Shown here piece by piece: positions 45,474 to 55,200 of a stretch of DNA of 58,239 nucleotides. The stretch's first letter is position 1. Each line of letters starts with the position of its first letter. A program made the translations under genes and the position numbers. This DNA is from Lachnospiraceae bacterium (lineage in GTDB: Bacteria > Bacillota > Clostridia > Lachnospirales > Lachnospiraceae): NCBI GenBank assembly GCA_900753305.1, contig CAADYR010000020.1, forward strand, positions 1 through 58,239, in the 5' to 3' direction. The notes beneath the pieces were generated by a model. That model worked only from the letters and a program-made list of their open reading frames with translations. It did not search any database and was not told the origin of the DNA.

Positions 45474-46112
45474 ATGGCATACAAAGATGAGGAAATATTA
45501 AAGGCAAAAAGAGAAATTGAGCAGGCAGAAAAGAAAATAGAAGCAAACAAAAATCAGGAGGCAGAGGCACAGGAATCTATTTATGATGAGAAAGTGCATA
45601 TTATTGGTGTTGAGACACATTTTGAAAGAAGACAGATACCTGAATTGAAAGTAAGTATATATATGCCGGAAAATTTCTTTCAGTTAGCAGATGATATCAA
45701 AAAACTGATTTATCCTGCTGGTAATGCACCAAGCCATGTATTTGCAGGAGAAGATATCAACTTTCAGATGGCATTAAGCCAGACAGTTCATAAGGTTCCG
45801 GACAGTGGAATGAAGGAATTTGTAGATACTTCTGCACAAATATTACAGGCTATTGGACCTAAGGTTACAATAGTTGAAAAAATTGTAGAGGAAAAAGTAG
45901 ATGATAATGGAGATTCCTTTCATATCGGAATGCTTGCTTTTGTATCCAAAGCTGTAGATATGATGGTCTATAATATCCAATATTTCGTAAGTATAGATGG
46001 TCAGCTATTACTTGGAACAATAAATTTTCCAAGTAAATTTAAAAAGAGAATGATTCCTATGGCGAAGGAGATTATTCGCAGCATAGAAATTATAAAGACA
46101 GAAGAAGAGTAA
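45474..46112 (+). CDS. DcrB/PsbP-fold-like protein, possible effector-loading chaperone
   Basis: A 212-residue soluble protein. Residues 1-40 are a charged helix (KREIEQAEKKIEANKNQEAEAQ). The rest shows the DcrB/DUF1795-like order: a strand pair around IPELKVSIYMPENF, MALSQTVHKVPDSGMKEFVD, a long hairpin, then VYNIQYFVSIDGQLLLGTI and a final helix KEIIRSIEII. Eag chaperones of T6SS Rhs effectors share this fold. It lies just ahead of the spike genes, which supports that role, but the match is by eye. Confidence 0.45.
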   Translation: MAYKDEEILKAKREIEQAEKKIEANKNQEAEAQESIYDEKVHIIGVETHFERRQIPELKVSIYMPENFFQLADDIKKLIYPAGNAPSHVFAGEDINFQMALSQTVHKVPDSGMKEFVDTSAQILQAIGPKVTIVEKIVEEKVDDNGDSFHIGMLAFVSKAVDMMVYNIQYFVSIDGQLLLGTINFPSKFKKRMIPMAKEIIRSIEIIKTEEE

Positions 46113-46142
46113 AAAAGAGAGAGTCATTTAGGAGGTTAAGTG

Positions 46143-47516
46143 ATGGAACCAATTACGTATTTAAACATACAGGTTGAGGGAGTGACATTTACAAGACTGT
46201 TATCATTAGAGATTAAACATAATGTAAATGAGCATGGGGTAGCTAATATTTCAGGTGAAATGTCTATTGAAGCAGCACAGGATTATATGAATCGTGCAGA
46301 TGAGAAAACCGCTGTTAAGATATCAACAACAGCACAGGGGCAGCCGAAGGTTCTGTTTTATGGAGTTGCAACCAGTGTAGGCATGCAAAAAATGAGCAAT
46401 TATGCAGTGGTGCAGTTGGTAGTTACATCCACAAGTGTTTTATTAGACTATGAAAAGAAAAATAAGAGTTATCAGAATACAAGCAAGACATATGAAGAAA
46501 TCATGACTCAGGCAGTAGCCGGACAGGCAATGATACAAATGCAGGTAACAGATCGTGCAACAGGCAGTATTATTGTGCAGTGTAACGAAACCGCGTGGGA
46601 GTTCTGTAAGAGGATGGCATCCAGACTGAATGCTCCGGTCATTACATCAATCAATGCCCAGGTGCCGGTGTTTACAATAGGTATTCCAAAGAGAGGAAAA
46701 ACATATCCATTAGCAGATGTGGAACTGCATACAGAATCCGGCAATTTGTCCAGTGAGGGATTTATGGCTCAGGACATGTTGGGAACAAATATAAAAACAA
46801 CACAATATATGTTCCTGGGAGAAGCGATTTCTCTTGGAAGCGGGAATCAGAAGGTCTCAGGAATATCAGCTACGTTAAAGAGTGGCATGCTGATCAGTAC
46901 CGTATGCATTTCAACGGAAAAGAGTTTTGCACAGCCTACAGTATCAAATACACAAATATCCGGCAAGATGTATACAGGAGTTGTACAGGCTGTTCAAAAG
47001 GATCAGGTTCAGGTTCATCTGGTTGACATTGACAGCGAATATGATGCAGGTGGAAACGTATGGCTGCCGTATTCAACGGCCTATTCTTCCAGTGATGGCA
47101 GTGGATTCTACTGTATGCCGGCTGTGGGGGATCAGGTTCGCGTTTTCTTCCCGGGAAGTAATGAAGGAGAAGCATTTGCTGCCAGCAGTGTAAGTGTTAA
47201 TTCTGCTCCGGAGGTTACAGATAAGCAATGGACTGGTCCGGAAGGTAAACAGATTCTTATGACCAAAGAAGGAATATATATTACGACCAATGCAAATGAT
47301 AATAAAATTTTTATTAATCTGACAGATAAGGATGGAATTACAATATCCAGTAATAAAAATATAACGATATGTGCAAAGAAAAACCTCTCGTTGATTTCTA
47401 ATGATACCATTAATATTAACGCAGAAAATGATATATTGATCAGTTCAGCAGAATCTTACATTGACATTAAGCCGGAAGGAATTGAGCTTGGTGCAGAGAA
47501 TGTAGTAATTAAGTAG
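46143..47516 (+). CDS. vgrG: VgrG-like spike protein (gp27/gp5 type)
   Basis: About 457 residues. GGAGG at 46131-46135 is 7 bases before the ATG at 46143, preferred over the GTG at 46140. Residues 1-265 are a gp27-like hub (ITYLNIQVEGVTFTRLLSLEI, SIIVQCNETAWEFCKRMASRL). An OB-fold gp5 domain is near 275-355 (MYTGVVQAVQKDQVQVHL, FYCMPAVGDQVRVFFPG). A beta-helix needle of short repeats ends the protein. It trimerises to form the puncturing spike; no effector domain is attached. Confidence 0.88.
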   Translation: MEPITYLNIQVEGVTFTRLLSLEIKHNVNEHGVANISGEMSIEAAQDYMNRADEKTAVKISTTAQGQPKVLFYGVATSVGMQKMSNYAVVQLVVTSTSVLLDYEKKNKSYQNTSKTYEEIMTQAVAGQAMIQMQVTDRATGSIIVQCNETAWEFCKRMASRLNAPVITSINAQVPVFTIGIPKRGKTYPLADVELHTESGNLSSEGFMAQDMLGTNIKTTQYMFLGEAISLGSGNQKVSGISATLKSGMLISTVCISTEKSFAQPTVSNTQISGKMYTGVVQAVQKDQVQVHLVDIDSEYDAGGNVWLPYSTAYSSSDGSGFYCMPAVGDQVRVFFPGSNEGEAFAASSVSVNSAPEVTDKQWTGPEGKQILMTKEGIYITTNANDNKIFINLTDKDGITISSNKNITICAKKNLSLISNDTININAENDILISSAESYIDIKPEGIELGAENVVIK

Positions 47517-47524
47517 GAGGAAGC

Positions 47525-48490
47525 ATGGAAATATCGATAGCAGAATTTGAAGAAACGTATCTGCCGGCTATGGAAGAAGAGTTTAAGCAGGATACCATGG
47601 ACAGCATTATGGAGCAACATGATTCTATCTGTAAACAGTTATGGAAGGAAATGGAGACAACTGCAAAATTTGCGATGAAATTCCAACAGCAGATTCCCAT
47701 ACCTATGGGAGAAATACAGATTTCTCTATTGCAAACCTCTCTGTATCTGGGTAAACCACAGATAGGAATTGCAGCCTATGATATGAGGGGGATTTATGGC
47801 AATGAATTATTTCAGATTAAATATGATGCTTCATGGTTATTTACTCAATGGGATAAATTTCAGAATAAAATCCTGCAAAAGATAGAAGAATTACATGCAG
47901 AAAACTATATTCACGTTGAGTCGGTCAGACAGATGATGTACAAGAGTATTACTTTTCTGATACAAAGTATGTGTGTACTTGCAAAGTATCCATTAAGGGA
48001 GTTTGAAAAACTGGAGACTGCTGATGAATTATTATTAACAGACAGTTTTAGACTGACAATAGGCGGATATCGGGACTGGAGCAGAATATTATATGTCAGA
48101 AGACCACAGTTGGATATATTTTTTCATGACTCTTCAGAATCATTGTGTTACTGCAAGTTTAATGAGGCTGTATATAACCACAAGGAATTTGATAAATTAG
48201 ATTTAAGGTATACAAAATTTGTCAATTGTGAGTTTGTACATTGTGATTTCCGAAATGTTGAATTTCAGGATGTTATTTTTGAGCATTGCAGGATTTACCA
48301 TTGTACCTTTGAAAATGTAAACTTTAGTGGTGGTACTTTTATAGATACGACGCTTAAAAAGAATGTTTTTCATGAGATCATATGGCATGAAGAACCCGAA
48401 GATATCAATGAAATTGAGGATTTCTATAAGGGCGTGGAATTTATAGATTGCATAACCGATGATGAAACAATTCTAAAAGAGGGAGTATAA
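47525..48490 (+). CDS. pentapeptide-repeat-containing protein
   Basis: A 321-residue protein. Residues 1-195 have no recognised fold. Residues about 200-280 hold repeats with F or L every fifth position (CKFNEAVYN, LDLRYTKFVNCEFVHCDFRNVEF), a right-handed quadrilateral beta helix. Such repeats also occur in T6SS-linked spike and effector-adaptor proteins. It lies 8 bases after the spike gene, so it may adapt a cargo to the spike. Confidence 0.75.
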   Translation: MEISIAEFEETYLPAMEEEFKQDTMDSIMEQHDSICKQLWKEMETTAKFAMKFQQQIPIPMGEIQISLLQTSLYLGKPQIGIAAYDMRGIYGNELFQIKYDASWLFTQWDKFQNKILQKIEELHAENYIHVESVRQMMYKSITFLIQSMCVLAKYPLREFEKLETADELLLTDSFRLTIGGYRDWSRILYVRRPQLDIFFHDSSESLCYCKFNEAVYNHKEFDKLDLRYTKFVNCEFVHCDFRNVEFQDVIFEHCRIYHCTFENVNFSGGTFIDTTLKKNVFHEIIWHEEPEDINEIEDFYKGVEFIDCITDDETILKEGV

Positions 48491-48492
48491 AT

Positions 48493-49026
48493 ATGGAATA
48501 TTACCTACTAAAACAGAGCAGCAATGTAATAAATCCTATTAAAATACTGAACATGGATTCCAGCATATATACGACCCAAATGACTCATAAGGATTTCAGA
48601 CAATTGGATAAGGTCAAGGTTGCATATATTCAGTATGAAGCAACACAGGAAATTCCGGATATTTTAACACAGCCTACTTACATGGTATCAGATGTGATCC
48701 GTAAGGTCATGAAAATGTATGATGATCGTATTTCTTTTAAAGCAATACAGGTATATCCGGATAAAAAGAAGGATATTGAGGCAGCAGCCAGAACCTATTG
48801 GATTTATGACTGTGTCATGGAGGACTGTCTGCACAGAGATACAGTAATTTATCCTAATGGTGCTGTAAATGAGATTATTCTTGATCAGCATAAAATAAAA
48901 GGGAGAGATATTTTTCGTATCAAAGGAATTGTAGAAAACAAGACGATCATATCACTGGCAGTAGCAGAAAGTATTTTGCGGCGTAATCCATATGGAGTAG
49001 GAATAGAAAGGGTGCAGGTGAAGTAA
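48493..49026 (+). CDS. unassigned protein, weak Imm11/DUF1629 resemblance
   Basis: A 177-residue soluble protein. The pattern AIQVYPDKK ... TYWIYDCVMEDCLHRD ... DIFRIKGI ... ISLAVAESILRRNPYGVGIERV loosely recalls Imm11/DUF1629 immunity-like proteins, which accompany Rhs and polymorphic toxins. It sits 2 bases after the pentapeptide gene and directly before the PAAR-like effector. It could be immunity or an adaptor; I cannot decide. Confidence 0.45.
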   Translation: MEYYLLKQSSNVINPIKILNMDSSIYTTQMTHKDFRQLDKVKVAYIQYEATQEIPDILTQPTYMVSDVIRKVMKMYDDRISFKAIQVYPDKKKDIEAAARTYWIYDCVMEDCLHRDTVIYPNGAVNEIILDQHKIKGRDIFRIKGIVENKTIISLAVAESILRRNPYGVGIERVQVK

Positions 49027-50394
49027 ATGGCAGCAGGCAAGAAACAATATGTGTACAGACTTATGAAGGCGAAATGCTCTTGTGGAGATCAGAAATTTGA
49101 ACAGAACCTGAACCTGCCTTTAGATCATGGTGTTATTTATCAGAGTGAAGATTATCCATTGATGAATGCCAATGATCATGTGGCAGACCAGCATATTCTT
49201 ACATTCGGCAGATGTAAGTCTACCAGTAATCCAGGAGGAACGGCAGGATTTCTGGCAGATATTTTAACATGTGGTATAGGAAGTGAAATCCTGCAGTCCA
49301 CGATTGGAACCCCTTGTAAACCTATGACTGTTACTCCATGGATCAATGTAGATGAAGACTATTTTATTGATGGGGCACCTGCATTAACACTTGAGAGTAC
49401 GTTACCCTGCTATTATGGTGGAATCATAACTATAGTTATGGAGAAGACCGAAAGTACCGATTCAGGTGGAGATGATACATCTAAAGAAGACAAAGATATC
49501 AAAGATCAGCTACCAAGCGAAGTACAGGAGAAGATTGACAGCTTCACAGATGATCATGCAACTAACCCGCAATCAGCAGCGGATGATGCATTAGCGGCAA
49601 GTGCTGCCGAGGTCGCTGCCAGTGTACCGGGAGCGGAGGTTGGGATGATTTCCCCTACTAACATCCCAAGACCGGGGATAGGAGACATAGCAGAGTATGC
49701 AAAAGGGTTCATCCCGCGAAAGGTGGACAATGAAACTGTTCTGAAATCATATGATCTAATGAGTGCGATGTGTCCAATCAGCAGCAAAACAATAGAGAGT
49801 AATGCAGCCTGGAATGCAAAAGAACTCACTGCTACAGGAAGCAGTTATATACCGGAATCAGGTTCGTATATTGAAAATCAGGCACAATGGAAAAATGTAA
49901 AATTTGGTTGTAGTTCTAATTCAAATATGAGTTATTCCGGTTGTGAAATTATTGCAACATATAATGCATTATCTGCGTTAGGAGAAAATACTTCTGCGGA
50001 TACAATGGTAAATCTTATCAGTTCCTATGAAAAAAATGGAGCTGCACTGTATGGGGAATTTGGAGTAGCTCCCAATGCTATTGAAAGATATATGAAGAAT
50101 GCCGGTTACAAGGTGCAGACGACTGATTCACGGAACGCGCAAAAGCTTGCAGAAATTGATAAAAATAGCGATGTATTTATTACAACGGTATATAATAATC
50201 AAAAAGATATTACAGATATGGTGCATACGGTTTGCATTACAAAAACAAAGGATGGAAAATATGCAGCACATAATACATATATTAGAGATAAACGTGGAAA
50301 TTATGTAGCGAATACAGCGGATACATTAGAAGAAGCTATTAGTGGAATAGGTTCTGATACAGGCATTATTCATGTTATTGGTGTAAAAAAATAA
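49027..50394 (+). CDS. DUF4280 PAAR-like tip fused to C39-type cysteine protease
   Basis: A 455-residue protein starting at the base after the previous stop. Residues 1-140 match DUF4280: CSCG near the start, HILTFGRCKSTSNP, TPCKPMTV and PCYYGGIITIV. This fold caps spikes like PAAR. A low-complexity linker (about 145-290) leads to a C-terminal papain-like domain: nucleophile in SYSGCEIIATYNAL (near 305), His in MVHTVCITK (near 400) and Asn in YAAHNTYI (near 418). That is a Cys-His-Asn triad of the Peptidase_C39-like type. It is likely an injected protease toxin. Confidence 0.83.
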   Translation: MAAGKKQYVYRLMKAKCSCGDQKFEQNLNLPLDHGVIYQSEDYPLMNANDHVADQHILTFGRCKSTSNPGGTAGFLADILTCGIGSEILQSTIGTPCKPMTVTPWINVDEDYFIDGAPALTLESTLPCYYGGIITIVMEKTESTDSGGDDTSKEDKDIKDQLPSEVQEKIDSFTDDHATNPQSAADDALAASAAEVAASVPGAEVGMISPTNIPRPGIGDIAEYAKGFIPRKVDNETVLKSYDLMSAMCPISSKTIESNAAWNAKELTATGSSYIPESGSYIENQAQWKNVKFGCSSNSNMSYSGCEIIATYNALSALGENTSADTMVNLISSYEKNGAALYGEFGVAPNAIERYMKNAGYKVQTTDSRNAQKLAEIDKNSDVFITTVYNNQKDITDMVHTVCITKTKDGKYAAHNTYIRDKRGNYVANTADTLEEAISGIGSDTGIIHVIGVKK

Positions 50395-50423
50395 CCCAGA
50401 TACTGGATTGACAGGAGAAAAAG

Positions 50424-50954
50424 ATGAAAAAGTCAATAAAAAAAGTAGTATGTATTTTGATTTTGATATGTAGCGTTAGTATGTTTGTGACAGGATGCAG
50501 TGGTAAGATTGCACAAAAAAATGCAGATGGAACAGTCATAAAAATAAAATATGAAAGCGCGGTACCATTCCAAAGAGCACCATATTTTGAACAATACACA
50601 GATCATGTAGACATGACATTTAATGGTATAGTCTGGTATAGTGCGTATTTAGCAAATAAATCGGATATCGAAAAATATGATGATTATATGCTTCTTGCTC
50701 AAAGTACAAACACAAAAGTGTATTATGAGAAGGATGAATCTGATGCAAAAATCAAAAGAGACTTTGTTTATATAATGGATATGGACGGAACAGATGAGGG
50801 ATATATTATCTTTATAGCATCAGATAGTCCGTGGAATAACAATAATGACTTTGATACCGGTATTCAGTATCTGGTAAATGATAAACAAACTAAAATGGAT
50901 ACTGATTTTGAAATTTTGATTGATGAACAGACATTTTATGATGAACAGGAATAA
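50424..50954 (+). CDS. lipoprotein, candidate immunity protein
   Basis: A 176-residue protein. The signal peptide MKKSIKKVVCILILICSVSM is followed by lipobox FVTGC, so it is anchored outside the membrane. The mature part is acidic and mixed alpha/beta, with no known family. It lies 30 bases after the protease effector. Location outside the membrane fits protection from a protease arriving from a neighbour, but this is inference. Confidence 0.7.
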   Translation: MKKSIKKVVCILILICSVSMFVTGCSGKIAQKNADGTVIKIKYESAVPFQRAPYFEQYTDHVDMTFNGIVWYSAYLANKSDIEKYDDYMLLAQSTNTKVYYEKDESDAKIKRDFVYIMDMDGTDEGYIIFIASDSPWNNNNDFDTGIQYLVNDKQTKMDTDFEILIDEQTFYDEQE

Positions 50955-50970
50955 TTGGAGGATATAAGGA

Positions 50971-51546
50971 ATGTTTACGAAGAGAAGCTGGGAAGGTTTT
51001 TATGATTCATTTATTGTAACAGGAGCCGTATTAGTAATTTTTGCTGCGTTATTCATAAAAAACAAGGGAGGACAGGAATTACCGATTGCAGTTGGAATAC
51101 TTATTCTGGGACTTGTTCTTTTGGCATTTGGTGTGTATAGCAGAGTGAAAAGGTATCAGGAAACCCATGAAGATACAAACTATGAGATAGACCAGACCAA
51201 AGAATATATATTTACCATGCAGACATCGCAGGATCACATTGAAACAGTTAATAACTATTCCCAGATAGAGGAAGCTATTAAAAATCTGGATAAGATGAAA
51301 CAGGGCTGTGTAGAGATAAGAATCCAGCCACCTATGGGAGGAATCAAGCAGATAAATGTCTTTTACTGGGATAAGGATGCGTATGCGCATACATATATAT
51401 TACAGGAAAGAGACAAAGGAGAAGGGTATTGGGTATGTACCTGTGATAAAGCAATCGGTGCATTAAATGATCTGAAAAGGTTATATGTAAAACATAAGCC
51501 AATAGAGTACAGATTATATCATAGGAAAGAAACGGAGGTGCGATAG
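50971..51546 (+). CDS. two-helix membrane protein, candidate immunity protein
   Basis: A 191-residue protein. Two membrane helices (residues about 14-30 and 37-55) precede a cytoplasmic or external domain of about 130 residues rich in Tyr and Lys (EIRIQPPMGGIKQINVFYWDKD). No family is recognised. It is followed after 1 base by another membrane protein, so the two may act together beside the effector genes. Confidence 0.65.
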   Translation: MFTKRSWEGFYDSFIVTGAVLVIFAALFIKNKGGQELPIAVGILILGLVLLAFGVYSRVKRYQETHEDTNYEIDQTKEYIFTMQTSQDHIETVNNYSQIEEAIKNLDKMKQGCVEIRIQPPMGGIKQINVFYWDKDAYAHTYILQERDKGEGYWVCTCDKAIGALNDLKRLYVKHKPIEYRLYHRKETEVR

Positions 51547-51547
51547 G

Positions 51548-52231
51548 ATGTCAACGGTATTTAACAGAATGCCGGATGAGGTACAGTTTATTATTATAAC
51601 AGGTGCATTTATTGTTTTCCTGGTTGCAGCGATTCCTCATTCGTTTGAAAAGAAAGCATATAGGAATACCCCTTCGGTAAACTATGAAAAATATGAGGAT
51701 CAGGCAGGGTATCCAGCGGGTGAAGGATTTACTGATATAAAGTCAGTAGCGGATATGGAAGAACTAAAAAACTTTACCATTACAGTAGATGTAAAAAATT
51801 TAACGCCTACACATAAATACAGATCCATTCTTGATAAATCCTATTATGGAAAAATAATGCGTCAGATACAGAACAGTACAGTACATGGTATTGGACAATA
51901 CTACACGGCAGTGCTTGAAAGTGGAGAGAAAATCATAGTATTTCTGGATGATTTTGCAGTTGATATTCCCAAATCAGGAACTGTAACTTTACCTGTTGCC
52001 AAAAAAATGTATATGAATACGATCAGTGATACATTTCGTGAAATACAGAAAGAACAGCAAATCTCAGAAGAGAATATAAGCTGGTATGTAGATACAACCG
52101 GTAACTGGAGAAAAAGCGAACAGGCCAAGACAATAGAGGGCAGTCGGTTCCGGGTCGGATTATTAACATTTGTGCTTGTAGCTGTGATAGAAACAATATT
52201 ATTTGCATTAGAAAAGAAGAGACATGCATAA
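51548..52231 (+). CDS. membrane protein with N- and C-terminal helices, candidate immunity protein
   Basis: A 227-residue protein. Helix one is at residues about 12-29 and helix two near 203-220, with a mixed domain of about 170 residues between them (ESGEKIIVFLDDFAVDIP). No family is recognised. It lies 40 bases before the VgrG-Rhs gene, so it could protect from either neighbouring effector. Confidence 0.65.
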   Translation: MSTVFNRMPDEVQFIIITGAFIVFLVAAIPHSFEKKAYRNTPSVNYEKYEDQAGYPAGEGFTDIKSVADMEELKNFTITVDVKNLTPTHKYRSILDKSYYGKIMRQIQNSTVHGIGQYYTAVLESGEKIIVFLDDFAVDIPKSGTVTLPVAKKMYMNTISDTFREIQKEQQISEENISWYVDTTGNWRKSEQAKTIEGSRFRVGLLTFVLVAVIETILFALEKKRHA

Positions 52232-52271
52232 GAAGGATAAATAAAAATAGTTGAAAATGAGAGAGAAAAGC

Positions 52272-55200
52272 ATGAACATAGGAAAAATAACAGTAAGTCA
52301 GTTAATTGTCAAAGTAAATGTATCTTTTGAAAAAATACTGGATATTAACATTGTACAAAAAGAAAATGAGCAAGGAATGTTGCAACTGGTGTTGGAAGCT
52401 GCGGATACGATGACGCTGCAGACTGCGGCAACATTACAGAATACAGCAGTTACAGTGCTTTTACCAGATCACAGAATACTTTATAGTGGTTACTGTGAAA
52501 ACGTGATGTTACAGAGACAGGCAGGATATCATGCATTGATATTGGAAGTATGCTCAAGTGCATATTTACTGGATCAGGAGGCACATACAGAAACCTTTCA
52601 GAGTCCATCCAAGAAAATGGGTGATATTTTTGGTGCAGTATTGAGTAAGTATTCTGCATTATATCAGTTAAAGAATAACCCGGCAATATCCACAGTTATA
52701 TATCAGCAAAATGAAACAGACTGGACTTTTATTCGCCGAATAGCCAATCAATATGGTCAGCAGGTATATGTGAACAGCAGGAGCAGACAAACGGATATCA
52801 AAATTGGTACCGGACAAATGCAGACTTATGCGGAAAATACATTGGAGAGGAAAGTGTCTTCCGGCAAGGATCTGTCAGAATTAAGACAGAATCAGATGAA
52901 CAGTAATGAAGCATCCAGTTATCAGTTCTACACAGAGGAGTATGAGTGTACAGAACTGGCAGCGATTCCGGGTGATCAGATTGGAAGAAGTACTGTCAGA
53001 GAAACACAACTGGTAAACGAAGGCGGAATTCTGGTCAACCGTGTAAAGCTTGGCAAGACTCAGGATGTCAGACCCACATATCAGAGTGCATCAGAGAAGA
53101 CCATTGTCAGCAATATCATTACAGGAAGTGTTCTGGCGGTAAATGGGACAACCGTTCAGGTGCAGTTTGATGCAGATGCCGGGGACATGTCAGGAAATTG
53201 TGTGGATATTCCATACGAATCTGCAATCAGCAATTCTTTTTACTGTATGCCTGATGTAGGAGATAAAGTATTTGTCTATTATGAAAATAATGGAAAGATT
53301 ATTTGTCTGGGCAGTCGTAGAAGTAATACAAATTCGCCTGACTTCGATAAACCGGAAGAGAAAGTACTGACTTCTTATGATAAGATGCTGCGAATGGAAG
53401 GAAAGAAGGTAATTCTTACAGACACTCGTAAGAAACATGATGATGAGGATGATACAGAAATATCCATTATATTGGATGATGATGAAGGTATCACGATCAC
53501 ATCAGGAGAAAATATTCTGATCCATTCTACGGAGAAAAATATATATCTGGCTACTGGAATTGAAGAAAGTGATGTGACTAAAGATATTGAGGGACTTTCA
53601 AACGGAAAGGATAAATTCAGAACCCGGGTTGCAAAAGAAAATGCCAGATATGTGGCTGAAGGAGGAATGAATGACGCTGAGAAGCTTAAGGCAGTCCATG
53701 GGGCACAGATAGATAATTTTTGTTCTCAATTTCAGCAAAGCATGCAGGATACCTGGGATGGACTTACTATGAAAAAGTTGCGTGATGCCACGGCTACCCT
53801 GTTCCAGAAAGAAGATTCAAGTGACAGTCCTGAAGCTCAGACAGAACAAGATGATTCCTATGATACAGGGGTCATTACATTTTATGGTTTAAATTCTGTA
53901 ACATTTAAAGTACAGGACAGTTCCATCATAATTGATTCGGATATTTTCTTAAATGGTAAGGTATTCCAGTGGCTGGGTTATACACAGGGGGAGCATGATA
54001 TAGTAGAGGAAGAGTATCAGGACTGGGTGGATATGGCACTGGATGGTCTACAGCTTGCTTTGGACTTTGCAGGTATGATTCCGGGAATTGGTACATTCTT
54101 TGATATTGGTAATGCAGTTATTTCCCTTGCCAGAGGTGATTTTGTAGGAGCCGGAATGTCCTTGTTTGCTGCAATACCAGGTATAGGAGATGCCTGCACG
54201 GCTGCCAAAATGGGTGTAAAGGCATATAAGGCTGCTCAGAAGACACAGAAAGTATTGACAAAAGCGGATAAAATAACAAGATTCGTAAAAGCAATATACA
54301 AAGGACTTAAAGTATTGGATTCTTCTTGTGATGCATATTCTGTTATACAGGAAATTGCAAAAGATGGATTCAGTTTTAAGAATCCGAATGACTGGAAGAA
54401 GTTAATAAAATTAGTAAGTTTAGCACGTGGCACTGTCAGTGATATTAAAGATATCAGTGACACTAAGAATGCAATTAAATCAGGTGTAGAAGAGACAAAT
54501 CATGTGATATCACCAAATTCTGATCCGGATGGACCATTCCCACATTATGATAATTCAGCGGCAGCAGAAGAAACCGACAGGAATTCCAACACTCATGGTC
54601 AGAATAATGAGGGTTCTGATAACAGACGTAACAATGCGCACACTACAGAAGACCCGATTGATGTAATCAGCGGAAGCCTGCTGGCAGAGTATGTGGATCT
54701 GAGTCTGGAGGATATTCTCGAGCCATTCGAGATAAAGAGATATTATGAATCCATATATAATAATCGTGGAGGCATGATCGGAGATAAATGGCGTTTTGCA
54801 TTTGAAACATCTCTGACAAGACAGGACGATTTCATAACAATACAGATGCCTGATCTTCATATGGAAAAATTTCATAAGGAAGAGAATAGATGGAACAACC
54901 TCAGAAGAGAGGATGAATCTTATCTGCTGATAGAAACTGTTGACGGCTATTTATTAAAGTCCAGAGGCAGTAGTATGTCATATCTCTATGATGTGCAGGG
55001 CAAACTTATAAGCCAGACAGATGAACATGGAAATACGACACAAATGACATATGAAGATGGAAAACTGGTCAGAATTCAGGTCGCAAGTGGACAATGGGCA
55101 TCTTTTCAGTATGAGAATGAAAGAGTCTGCCAGATTGAGGATAATATAGGCAGAAATGTCCGTTATCAATATCAGGGTAATTATATTTCAGCAGTGACAC

